Below, piece by piece: positions 24,901 through 36,400 of a stretch of DNA of 64,000 bases. The position numbers were made by a program, and so were the translations under genes. How positions within the stretch are numbered: the stretch's first letter is position 1; every line of letters starts with the position of its first letter. Source of the stretch: Oryzias latipes (taxonomy: Eukaryota > Chordata > Actinopteri > Beloniformes > Adrianichthyidae); contig NC_019859.2 of the NCBI RefSeq assembly GCF_002234675.1, forward strand, positions 12,415,483 to 12,479,482, in the 5' to 3' direction. The notes below the pieces were generated by a model. It searched no databases, was not told the DNA's origin, and saw only the letters and a list, made by a program, of their open reading frames with translations.

Positions 24901-25995
24901 TTACAAAGAACCGAAGGAGTCTTCTGCTCTTTGTCATTCACTAAGAATTTAATCCCCTTTCCTGCCTTGCAGCAGGGATTTGCATACAACAGAGGCTACA
25001 TGTTTCTCAGAGTCTCTTACCGTGTAGTGGGGGATGCCGTTATTCCCCTCATAACTGATCCCAGACATGCTTTCTTTTAGGATCCCCCTCCGGCTGTCAA
25101 CATAAAATTTCACGGGGCTCTGTCCTGTGATGCCCCCCACCCCACCCCCTTTGTGTCCTTAGATTTGTGTCGGCTGCCTGGGCCGTGCGTCAAAAGAGCT
25201 GCGCGCGCAAGTGTAGCAGAAACTGTGGATGCGCAGGCGTGGAAAACGAGCGCTCCCCAGTCCCCTGGTGGCGTTCAAGGCTCAGTGAAAGATGGCACTG
25301 ATGCCTTACGTAGAATGAATACATGTGGAAGCAAAACAAAAGGGAGATTGAGGACCGTCGCTGTCCGTTTCAGCACCACAGAGAAGCGCATGCGCTTTGG
25401 TTTCACATTTATTTCAACACTTTGAAGGAAATTATAAAATGCAGCACAATTATACATAATTTATGCACGTAAGAGCGTCATTTTCTTCCTTGAAAATGGA
25501 TTTTTCAGAGTAAATTATATTTTTTATCTTCACATTTAAACAAATCAGTAGTTTATACTATTTTTGTTAGAAATGGTGAAAGTCATAAAATGGATTTTCA
25601 GCCAATCTACTGAAAATAGGCCAATGCGTAATTCCTACCTGTCCATTTGGGCTCGTCTTCTCAGATAAGACTTGAACCTCAACCCCAGCCCGAGACTCAT
25701 CTGCGTCCCTGGCTGCATTGCTCTCTGAGTCTGACCCCTGCCGTGTCCCCCCGGTGGTCTTCCCCATGGGGTCGCCGGTATCCAGCAGCCTTTCCCGGCT
25801 CCCACTCCTCGGGGTGCGGTTCCCTTTCCTCCCCACCGCGTAGTTGTCGAAGTCTATGGTCTTGCTCTCAAACGCCCCTTCCACAGAGCTGAACATCCCA
25901 AAGGATTTCCGCTGGTTTGGTCCGGTGGTGATCGGTCCAGCAAAGTAGACGGGGAGCTCATCCTCCCGGTTCCACTGCCGCCTGCAGTCAGACAT
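15905..25995 (-). CDS. crmp1: Collapsin response mediator protein 1 (dihydropyrimidinase-like), long isoform, complete
   Basis: CRMP1 is a cytosolic neuronal adaptor that carries semaphorin signals to tubulin and actin. Its core has a dihydropyrimidinase fold but is not an enzyme. Exons read on the minus strand: 25639-25995, 24337-24425, 24033-24217, 23792-23956, 22849-22910, 22638-22718, 21350-21418, 21152-21272, 20879-21035, 19996-20137, 19746-19916, 17121-17300, 16108-16273, 15905-15996. All phases join and give about 678 aa, against about 686 for the human long form. The N-terminal ~119 aa ([21 protein letters not shown]) resemble the long CRMP1 exon. The core holds [14 protein letters not shown], where hydantoinases carry zinc-binding His residues, then [12 protein letters not shown] and [11 protein letters not shown]. 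The tail has [12 protein letters not shown], the usual Cdk5/GSK3 site region, and ends [19 protein letters not shown] and LSNFSLSG favour CRMP1 over DPYSL2, 3 and 4. All introns are GT-AG except intron 4 (GC-AG). A minus-strand AATAAA lies at 15726-15731. Confidence 0.95.
16705..17078. mobile_element. MITE family B copy in crmp1 intron 12
   Basis: The ends TTAAAGACGAACTCTGATAA and TTGACCGGATCGGGACTTTA are imperfect inverted repeats. It contains TTTTGGCTAAATACTGCATAA, also seen at 54542-54562. Family B copies lie also at 39955, 53768, about 54282 and 57189. Confidence 0.7.
19188..19440 (+). repeat. tRNA-derived SINE (second family) in crmp1 intron 11
   Basis: The head GCAGAGGTAGAGCGGTCGAC and CTGGTTCAGATTCCCG resemble tRNA boxes A and B. 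The body has GTCCTTGGGCAAGACACTGA and the tail GAAAAGCGCTAAACAAG, typical of a SINE common in percomorph fish. Confidence 0.85.
20614..20627 (+). promoter_or_regulatory. RFX X-box motif in crmp1 intron 9
   Basis: GTCACCAAGGCAAC fits GTNRCC-N2-RGYAAC exactly. A sister site lies at 24703-24716 with a similar flank. Motif match only. Confidence 0.45.
23185..23625. repeat. Unclassified interspersed repeat in crmp1 intron 4
   Basis: A GC-richer island in an AT-rich intron. GGCAAACAGAGTCAGAGCC, GGTTGCTGGGAGATGTAGTG and CAGAGGGGGAGACAGAG resemble degraded fish LTR-type repeats. There is no clear boundary or duplication. Confidence 0.35.
24703..24716 (+). promoter_or_regulatory. RFX X-box motif in crmp1 intron 1
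   Basis: GTCACCGTGGCAAC is a full X-box match. It is about 305 bases downstream, in gene direction, of the alternative short first exon. The flank AGAGGAACTCG resembles that of the site at 20614. Confidence 0.48.
25021..25068 (-). CDS. crmp1: Alternative short first coding exon of crmp1
   Basis: This 48-base exon starts with ATG, encodes 16 residues ([16 protein letters not shown]) and ends at a good GTAAGA donor. It is phase 0, so it joins exon 2 (starting DERLLIRGG) directly. It resembles the short CRMP/DPYSL N terminus, which runs MSYQGKKSIPHIT in the human protein as I recall it. It lies between the long first exon and exon 2, so it implies a second promoter. That product would be about 575 aa, close to the 572 aa of canonical CRMP1. 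The call rests on sequence and position; no transcript was seen. Confidence 0.85.
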
Positions 25996-28145
25996 TGCAG
26001 CTCACGCGGACCGGACTGTCTCCAGTCTGAGGAGATGGAGACGGTTTTGCCAATTTCACGTCTAACCGGGTCACAGTCCCGCCTCCTTAAGCAGGCGCAC
26101 TGCTCCTATGCAAAATAGAGGTTCAGTTCCCTTTTCATGCAGATAGAGATAAAGAATATGGAGTGTCCCACTTCTAGGAGCAATGCTGATGTTCTACTAC
26201 CAGCTTTAACAAATAATAGTGAGCACACCCGTCATCTCAAACAAGTCATCCGCTTTGTGTGATCCCCGTCTAAAAGTGGGGGCTGTGTGCAGCACAGTCA
26301 TTCATGCCATCAGCGGATTAAAGCAGCATGTGTTTCCTTTTGACCCACATCTGGAGGCAAAGCAGAGGAATGTGGCTTCTGGGTCAACTATTGTAAATGA
26401 CCCGAAAGCAGTCACCTGCACAACCTCACACAAGCCTGAACTCATCCTCTGTGCACTAACAGCCATCTCACTGAGTAAAAAATAATGTACACATTTTATT
26501 TTCAACATTAATTCTAACATACTTTTAATATTGTAGTGAAATTTGGGGAAATTTATACAAAATAAATTACACAAAATTCCACATTAAATAAACTTCAAAA
26601 AGAGTAACTACAACCATAAATAAAGTTGGTTTTCGTGAATCTACCAATGCACTTCAGTAAAAATAACATATATTGAAATTTTTGAATGTTGTAATGCAGA
26701 AAATATTATTTTGTGCCTTTAAAGTAGTTTAAACTTAAGAGTGCAATCAGTTTTATAAAAGAAGAGAGGAACTTTTTTAATTTGAGAGGTCATTTTCAGT
26801 TTGCATCATGAAAAGTTCATTTAAAATAAAGATGTCCTTCTTTTTACTAAACAAAAGTTTGGAATTGTTTGGATAAAGATTTAAAATTAGCTTATCATGT
26901 AAAAAAGGCTACAGTTAAAATGTCAAATATTTGGTCGATACTAGTGAAATTTTATTATGTATTAAGATTAAAGTATGTGTTTGTGTATTTGCTTACGTAT
27001 TTTGATTTTATGTTTAAGCTGAATCCTTGTTTTGTATTTTACTTTATTTTAATGGGCTTCGTTAAGCATGATGCTTCATCCTAGCCCCTATTGGTCAATG
27101 TAGATTATTAGAAAATGTCATGTTTGAAAAACTAAATAAACTTTAAACTTCATAAAGGACCCAAAAAAATTCCGGGAAAGAGGAAAGCAGGGGAGAGACA
27201 GATCATGTCACTTCTCTGCTGGAAGAACAGTATTATCAGTTATCAGGTCATCCAAAACACATCAAGACATGTTTCTAGTATCATTACCCGACATAGTTGT
27301 TGGATTGTAGTAAAACTAAGTAAACTAATTATATTAAAATGAGCACTGTCAAATTTGTACAGTTAAAGCGCAGTTAAATCAGAGTTTTGTTTATCATTGA
27401 TCGTTAGCCATAAAAGTGCATTACCAGATCATTTGTTTCCACACAAGCTGCTGAAGTTGAACTACAGTGTACATGTCAGACATTGCGAGGAACCCAACAC
27501 GACCCACCAATGGTTTTCAACTGAGTACTAAACCTGCCAGCATGTGTGTATAGGTCTAATACACTGTAGGTTATTGGTTGGGTTGTTAAAAGTGGGCTAC
27601 AAATGGGCTCAAACCTGGGTCAGTTCACAAACGTAGCGTGAAACAATTTCGGACTCAAACTGGCTCCTCCATCTGGTAGAGACCAACTAGGTTTTTGAGC
27701 AGGGACCCCATAATCTCCTTAACGTTCAATGGCTTTGGTTAGAAGAATAACGGCAGACAGACAGAATACACAGGCTCACTTAAGTTTGCCCATGTATTCT
27801 TAAATTAATGATGCCCTAAATGGTTATTGCATACAGATTTACAGTAGTAAAATAATACATTGTTTTTACATTCAGAATTTTGGTAAAGTTAAAATGATTT
27901 TATTATTAAATTAGTATAAATTGTTTAATTTTAATGGCGGCAGTCACAATATACTTATAAAAGCATGGGAGCAGGATCTCAAGTGAGGTATGTAGAAGAA
28001 CCGTTCTAAACATTTGCCTATTAAAACCCCTTCTATAACCCTTTTTGTTTACTCATATAGGCCTTCATTGAAATGCATTCAAGAATATTTGACCTCATTG
28101 GAAGGATCTTCACAAAATATTTGTTAGGTTTTTCAATTTTAAAGT
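25996..28145. other. Upstream region of crmp1 long first exon, then AT-rich intergenic DNA
   Basis: 25996-26110 is GC-richer, with CCCGCCTCC and other GC-box-like words next to the crmp1 start, so it probably belongs to the promoter. Beyond about 26.5 kb it is AT-rich with no gene seen. Confidence 0.5.
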
Positions 28146-28455
28146 AGGCTGCTTTGTGGTGTACCTCACAGTGAGAAGGCCTTGATTCAGATCCAAGCAG
28201 GGACCTTTCTGTGTGGAGCTCTTATGTTCTCCCCATACACATGTGGATTTTCTCCAAGCACTCCAGCGTCTTCCCACAGCCCCAAAACATGCTTCACAGG
28301 TTGATTGACGATTGGTGTGAATGTGTGTGTGTATCTATATGGCCCTGCAACAGACTGGTGACCTGTCCAGGGTGTTCTCCACCTACACGCAACAGTAGCC
28401 TGGACAGGCTCCTGTGACCCTGAAACGGATTCAGGGGGTTTTAAAAGATGGATGG
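28146..28455 (+). repeat. tRNA-derived SINE, degenerate
   Basis: Same family as 11269-11578: TACCTCACAGTGAGAAGGCC, TTTCTGTGTGGAGCTCTTATG, TTCCCACAGCCCCAAAACATG, CCCTGCAACAGACTGGTGAC, with a GATGGATGGA end. Confidence 0.83.
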
Positions 28456-30445
28456 ATTTTGTAAGTAACAATACAATTTGATTAAATCTTTTTGAGAAAA
28501 CCTTCATTTACTGTTGCTTTAGGTTGCTAAAACCTTTTTTGTAATTTAGCAGTTTATTAAAACACTGAATTGTCTTAAATGTGCACTTTGTTGTGTGTGA
28601 CTACTCCAATGTTGCAACTAAATTCCAAACTGGACAAGGTAAGACTGAGGTAAAGAAATAATTTAAGACATTTCAGTTAGACAACTCATGCAGTAAAGAA
28701 GATTTATTTCTATAAGTCTTTTAGTTTGGCATGAGGCTCTGTTCAGATACAGAAAACAAAAATCTCCATAGAAAGCTTTGGGTATTAAACTACCCCTAAC
28801 GGAGCTTACAGGTGGAAGCCGAGGGGGAGGGTGGAGTGATGAACGCAGAGCTCACGGAAATGGAAGTAGAGGGATTGGACCGCACACCTGGACTTAAGTA
28901 GGAGGTCAAACAGGTAATTAAACCGAACCGCCCGCTGAGTAACCAGGTAAACGCACTGCTCGAGTTGCCCACCTGAAATACTCCCAGGGTCGTTCGTTTT
29001 GTTAGACATGGTACTCCAACATTTGAATACTGAACATCAGTGTTAAGTATTTGAGCCTTTTATGTTAAAAGGTTCAATTTAATCTTTTTTTTTTTTATTT
29101 ATGCAAAATTTTACATAAAATACTAACATTTTCTTCACCATTTTAAGCTCGGTTTAATTCAAATCGATATTCAAATGTCATACATGTGAAAAAAATGATA
29201 CTTTGAACCACGCCGTAATCAAAGATCAATACAACATTTAGTGATTGAACAAGCATTTAGACTTGGAATCAGCTGGCTTTACCGCCTTGTCACTTCATTT
29301 GACCAAAACATGAGAAAATGAAGCAAAAATATACACAATTAATTACTGGTAATATAGATAAAGTTTAGCCTCAAATACAAAAGGGTTTTATACAATTATA
29401 CACCTCGTGTGTCAGGAGATTCATAACCCCCGACTTTAACAGCTCCGCTCCTGCTGCCCTGCTTCCATATACTCTGTCCAACTCTGACCAACGCAGGAGG
29501 CCTTCAGCTCTAATCTGTTTGTTCAGCTGCTAGACAGTGCAAGTTAATTTCAAAAAAGCAAATGAAGCAACTCCTGATCATAAAACTACTTCCAAAGGCT
29601 TGCAGGGAAACCTAGTTTAATGAGTAAATGCTGACTTAAAGGATTTTTTGTAATTCAGTTTTCCTGCATTATTCATTTGTTTTTGTAAGTTTCTTTATAA
29701 GTGGTTTTTCTTTTTTTGTTCTCCAGAAGTGCTTTTAATTGTACTGTAAAACTTCGGTAAAGCGCTTTTTTGTTGCCATTACATCTAAATTCGGTAAGCA
29801 CTACCTCAAAAGTAAAAGAAAGCAAGTAAATGTGGCTGTTGTCTGAGACGCTGTACAATTGTCAGCAAGATAAATTCCTTCTTTACCGGCCATTTAACAT
29901 GGAGTCTATTTTTGGAGAGCGTGTCAGAGTCTCTGCGGTGTTTATAGAGCTTGACAGCAGCAAGTGTGCATCTCTGGTTTCCTGCAGCCGTCTGGAGCAA
30001 ACTGAACCCCAGCATGGAATAATCAACAGTTTAACGGGCTGCTTTGCAATGCTAAAATCTTGAGGAAATTTTGCCTTTTATTCTTCTCCTTCTTTTTCTT
30101 CAATGGGGTTTCTTTCGCAGCTAAAGGTTTGGTGCTTTCTAGAGCAGTAAGTGGTTTGCTCTGGATGAAGTTCAGAGATCTGGGCAACACACTGTTCCAC
30201 CTTTAGGTAAGACTGTTAATCCAAAGTGATTCAATGTAAGGCTATATATTCCTTTGAAACTTTGAGACAACCTGACGGGCTTTGTATCTGATCACTCATG
30301 TTGTTTTAAATAATCTCAACTACATTATTTGGATGCTATCATTTGAACTGCTTTTGCTACATACATTAGTAAACTTAAGGGATCCAGATAGAACTATCCA
30401 ATTGCTTTTCACTAAAATTATCAAACATTTTTAATTCTAGGAGCT
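28456..30445. other. Region upstream of wfs1 coding start
   Basis: Probably contains the wfs1 promoter and one or more 5' UTR exons, which I cannot place. A small minus-strand open frame at 28806-29009 matches nothing I know. Confidence 0.4.
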
Positions 30446-33400
30446 ATGGAAAAGGATTTATCATCTCAGGAGTCACTGTCTGACCTGAAAAGACCTTCCC
30501 CCAAGTCTAGCAAACTCAGTGCTGCTCCATCTCTGTCAGATTCCAGTATGGAAAGAAACCCAACCATCTCTGGAGCTAAGACTTTAAATTCAAATCCCAA
30601 ATCTGTGTCCACAGAAATCCCATCCAGCGTTGTTTCCTCTAAACCATCCTCCCCTTCTTCAAACCAGACATCTTTTGCTATTTCTCCCAATGTCTCAACC
30701 CCTCAAACCTCCAGGATATCAACCTCTTCCGAGTTAAGTGCTCCCTCCTCCTCATCAGTCTGTAACACACAAAAAGATCCACATTCTTTTGCACCTGCGC
30801 CTGCTTCCATGGCAGCGTCTGCTCCTCCAAAACGCACTTTTGCCTCCGTGGCCAAGCAGGTGATAATTCAGGAACGAATTAGAAAAGCAGAAGCAGAGGA
30901 CGTCAGTGACGAAGAAGACGGTAAGAACACTGCTTCATTTCTCATTTTGGTGGATCTCACTTTGAGAAAAAAAAGACAAAAAAACATCAGTCAAATTAGT
31001 TTTCTCATGCATAAGGGATTTGTTGGCACTAAATTAAGCACAAAACAAAAACCCATAAACACGTAAATGCTCGAATATCTTGTGATTGGATAGCAAGGTC
31101 AGTTTAATCTCAGCTCATCACCTTTGCCTGCACTGCTGTGAGAAGAAACAAACTCCAAAGTCTGCTACTTAATTTTTAAAAAAAATTCTTACATTGAAGT
31201 TTTATTTCAAAAGGTTCACTTTTGTTGTAGTTTATCTAGTTTTTCACAAATACCAACAGTGATGAGTTGATTTATCTCAAATATTTAGATCTGACATTTG
31301 ATGTTAAATCAAGTTTATGACTGTAATGAATCTAAGTATCTCATGATTCATTTTATTTTGATTCATAACCTTCCTGTTTAAACGAAATGATTTTGCTGTG
31401 TTTATGTCTCTGATTTATGACACAGGCTAAAACTAGAACTAAAAACAAAAACAAAAAAATGTGACGTTAAGAATGTATGTAATAGAAAAAGTAATTTTAT
31501 TTGCATGCTTTGATTAGAAAAACAGGGTGTAATCCAAATAAACTGTAGACATTTTAACTTCTGTTATAGCGAGGAATCCTCAACAGCAATCTTGTACCTT
31601 CTTAAGTTGACACACAATTTCTATTAGAAAATATTTCATCAAATTGGCCTCACAATGCATCAGTACCAGCAATTATTGTTATCTTATACAAAAATTGTAG
31701 CTACAACATTGTTATTAAAGAGATGTTTACAAAGGGTGGTAACCCCTCATTGTTGTTGCTTTTTGTCTTTTTTCTCTAACATGTTATGGGCGATGTTATT
31801 CGCCCCGATTTACATACGACCAAGGGCCAAAACTGAAGGATTAATTAATATTCATATTGGCGTCACAAAATCCATGGGGCCAAAATGCACATCACTGCAG
31901 TGATGGGCACATATTTTAACCCAAGCCCTAACCCTAACTCAACCCTAATTACATGAAAATAGTCACTTTTATTTGCTCTGTTGTCTGTTGTAAGTAAATA
32001 AAAACAATGTATTACTCTCAAATAGACTAAAACTGTCAGCAGTTTATTCAATAATGGATGGTTGTGTTACACACTGAGTTCAGATGACAGCTTGTCACTT
32101 CACTTGCAGTTTTTTCAGATGCAGTTCCATAAACTATCAACATGTGAACTATGATTCCAGCTAAGTCTAAACTAATCTGAAGTAGTTTTGGCATCTTTTT
32201 GTATCGTTTTGCTTTTTTGAGCAAAGCAGTGAAGCCTCCACTTCCCTTTATCCATACTTTTGACCATTCCATTCATGAAAATGTGACATGTATGGAGCAC
32301 ACTTAGTGTGAAACCTCCATCTGCTGTTTTGAGGATGAACACTTACAATATTGTTTTTTTGTTGGATCAAAACCTTTCATAACTTTGCACAATTGTTTTT
32401 TGCAGGACGTGTTTATAGCAGCTTGTACATTTCTCCAGTAAAACCCCATTTGCAGAGCAGTTTGCGTGATCCTGCTGTTCTGGTCTCAGAATGCTCTTCA
32501 GATGGATCGACCCCACGTATCCCTGAGTGTTTGCTTTGCTCAGGATGCAGTTAAATGATCAAGTGGGGCTAAACCACTGCAGACTGTAAACTAATTAGGC
32601 TTAAAAGGCAAAACTGAGATGCACTAAACCTATCTTACAGAGAGAGATGTGTACGCTGATTTAAAAATAGATTGTCTTTTGGTCTATTAGATGAAGAGCA
32701 AGATGAAGAGCAGAGTGTGGAGCAGCTGGAGGAGAAGGCCAAGGGGGGTGATTCAAGAGCTCAGACCCTGGTGAGTAACAAATTTGGACATCTGGTATCT
32801 GGTACATATGGTTATTTCTCAGTCTGGCTCACTTCATTTTAAGATGATAACCAAAACTTCCACCGTGTTTTTGGAGCATTTAAGGGACAGTTTGTTTCTC
32901 ACGCTTTATTTATTAAAAAGGAAATATGCAAATGCAAAGGATCTCCAGGAGATGGATTTTACTTTTAAGACACGCAAACTCTGAGAATATGAATTTACGG
33001 ATGTGTCATTATGCAGCTTCATGTCTAACCACTACAGACTAAATGTTAAATTCAATATATTTTAAGAAATAAAAAAATGTATTTCTGCACCAGCTAACAG
33101 CGTTAATTTTTCTCAATGTGGTATCGTTTTCGGTGGTTTCCTAATATTTTACAGCTCGACAAACTTCTGGACTTAATTTTTATGCAGAAGCAAACGCACA
33201 CAATTGATTGTGAGTATGCAAGAAATGAGCAATGGGGTTAAGATTAGAAAACAGACATCTGATACGAGTCTAAGGGCTTCAGCTGCCCCTGTTTGTCACC
33301 CCACACAGAGATGCATTCAGGAAGACGGTTTTCTAATACATTTCTATTCATGTGTCCACATGAAAACTGTGTAATGTGCAATGATCTGCTGGAGCTGCCT

Positions 33401-36400
33401 TAGTGCTCTCACAGAGTAAGCTGTCAGAGTTCTCATATCACTTGTTAGTTGTTAATGGCAGTTGTTCAATAACTAGATTATTGATGAATTACTTTGATTA
33501 AAAAGTACTTTAGGTGATGTCAAAAGTTTTGAAAACCTATTGTTCATATTTTATCCAAGTTCTGGATCTAGGAAATGTGATTCTGCTTCAAAACTGTTTC
33601 AGGTTTAAATCTGATGTCCATAATTATAAGTAAAAAATATTGCAATAAAAGAAAAACAAGATTTTTAGTTTTATTCGTAGAAGACAAAATGTTATGTAAA
33701 TATTTTTTTCCTTTTATTTTTTCTTCTCATTTTTACATCCTTTACATAAACATAAAGAAATACTAATAACTTGCTATGTTTTTATTTATTACTTTGAGGT
33801 CTTTAATGGAATTGTTCAGCAATAAACATTTTTTGTCATGATTTGAACTTGTCTTGTTTTTGGTCCTTGTTCTGTCTTGTTTCTGTTTCTGTTTCCTGTT
33901 TTATTTTGAAAGTCTCCTGTCTTGTCTGTTTTCTTGAGTTTTACTTCCTTTGGTCCCCATCAGCCCTGATCGTGTCCACCTGTGTCTTGTCTGCCCTGTC
34001 TGTATTTAAGTCTTGTCTCTGCCTTCCTCCTGTGTTGGTCCATTAGTGTTCCTGTTCTGGTGTTCTCGTCTTGTCATGCCAAGTTCCTTGTTCTCTTGCC
34101 ACGTCACAGTGAGTTATGTTTCAGTTCTGAGATCCTGCTCTGCAGCGCTTTTCGTTTGTGTTTCGCATTAAACCCCTTTGCCCCTGATCCTCATGCCTCC
34201 GCCTCTGCGTCTGGGTCCAACCGGCTCTCAAGCCACCCTGCACCATGACAGAATGGACCAACCATATTTTTTGGACCCAGCAGAGCGGGACATGCAGCTC
34301 CTAGAGGCTTATTGTCAGGAAGCCGAGCGCACGAGGTCTTACTGGGTTTTCGACCAGGCCCAGTTTGCCTCGTATGCCTGGAGTGGGAGCCACCTGGACT
34401 TCACAGGGAGCCGTCTTGCCCTGAGGGGGGGTCGTCGCCGTCGTCCCCGCCGTCCCCTTCCTGTTCCAGAGGTGGTCCGGCACGCACCACATCGCTTTCC
34501 AGTGGTGGTGCCAGATGCACCCCATCCCCGTCATGTTCCGGTGGTGGTCCCGGATGCACCACAACCACGTTCAGTGGTGGTCCCGGACGCACCCCGACCC
34601 ATCCCAGCTCCCAGGGGGGTGCCGCCTGCGCCCCGACCCGTTCCTGCTCCCAGGGGGGTGCCGCCTGCGCCCCGACCCGTTCCTGCTCCCAGGGGGGTGC
34701 CGCCTGCGCCCCGACCCGTCCCGGCTCCCAGGGGGGTGCCGCCTGCGCCCCGACGGTTCCCCGGTTCCACTGCCACGCCTGACCCGCCTGAGCTCGGCTC
34801 CACGCCTGACCCGCCTGAGCTCGGCTCCACGCCTGACCCGCCTGAGCTCGGCTCCACGCCTGACCCGCCTGAGCTCGGCTCCACGCCTGACCCGCCTGAG
34901 CTCGGCTCCACGCCTGACCCGCCTGAGCTCGGCTCCACGCCTGACCCGCCAGAGCCTGACTGCTGGCCCGACCCGCCAGAGCCTGACTGCTGGCCCGACC
35001 CGCCAGAGCCTGACTGCTGGCCCGACCCGCCAGAGCCTGACTGCTGGCCCGACCCGCCAGAGCCTGACTGCTGGCCCGACCCGCCAGAGCCTGACTGCTG
35101 GCCCGACCCGCCAGAGCCTGACTGCTGGCCCGACCCGCCAGAGCCTGACTGCTGGCCCGACCCGCCAGAGCCTGACTGCTGGCCCGACCCGCCAGAGCCT
35201 GACTGCTGGCCCGACCCGCCAGAGCCTGACTGCTGGCCCGACCCGCCAGAGCCTGACTGCTGGCCCGACCCGCCAGAGCCTGACTGCTGGCCCGACCCGC
35301 CAGAGCCTGACTGCTGGCCCGACCCGCCAGAGCCTGCCTGCGGCCCGCCCCGCCAGAGCCTGACTGCTGGCCCGACCCGCCAGAGCCTGACTGCTGGCCC
35401 GACCCGCCAGAGCCTGACTGCTGGCCCGACATGCCTGACGACTCCACGCCTGACGACTCCACGCCTGACGACTCCACGCCTGACGACTCCACGCCTGACG
35501 ACTCCACGCCTGACGACTCCACGCCTGACGACTCCACGCCTGACGACTCCACGCCTGACGACTCCACGCCTGACGACTCCACGCCTGACGACTCCACGCC
35601 TGACGACTCCACGCCTGACGACTCCACGCCTGACGACTCCACGCCTGACGACTCCACGCCTGACGACTCCACGCCTGACGACTCCACGCCTGACGACTCC
35701 ACGCCTGACGACTCCACGCCTGACGACTCCACGCCTGACGACTCCACGCCTGACGACTCCACGCCTGACGACTCCACGCCTGACGACTCCACGCCTGACG
35801 ACTCCACGCCTGACGACTCCACGCCTGACGACTCCACGCCTGACGACTCCACGCCTGACGACTCCACGCCTGACGACTCCACGCCTGACGACGCCTCCAC
35901 GCCTGACGACGCCTCCACGCCTGACGACGCCTCCACGCCTGACGACGCCTCCACGCCTGACGACGCCTCCACGCCTGACGACGCCTCCACGCCTGACGAC
36001 GCCTCCACGCCTGACGACGCCTCCACGCCTGACGACGCCTCCACGCCCGACGCCTCCACGCCTGACGACGCCTCCACGCCTGACGACGCCTCCACGCCTG
36101 ACGACGCCTCCACGCCTGACGACGCCTCCAAGTCTGACGACGCCTCCAAGCCTGACGACTCCTCCACGCATCTCATGCCGGACCTGCCTCGCCGGACCGC
36201 TCGGCCCCCCGGCCGTCCTCCGGACCTGCCTCGCCGGACCGCTCGGCCCCCCGGCCGTCCTCCGGACCTGCCTCGCCGGACCGCTCGGCCCCCCGGCCGT
36301 CCTCCGGACCTGCCTCGCCGGACCGCTCGGCCCCCCGGCCGTCCTCCGGACCTGCCTCGCCGGACCTCTGGGCCCCCCGGCCGTCCTCCGGACCTGCCTC

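Noticed and set aside
28806..29009. Minus-strand 67-codon frame upstream of wfs1
   Set aside because: It reads somewhat protein-like (FNYLFDLLLKSRCAVQSLYF), but I know no family for it and found no splice partners.
31920..31950. CCCTAACCCTAA-like words as interstitial telomere repeat
   Set aside because: Only about two imperfect units, so probably chance.
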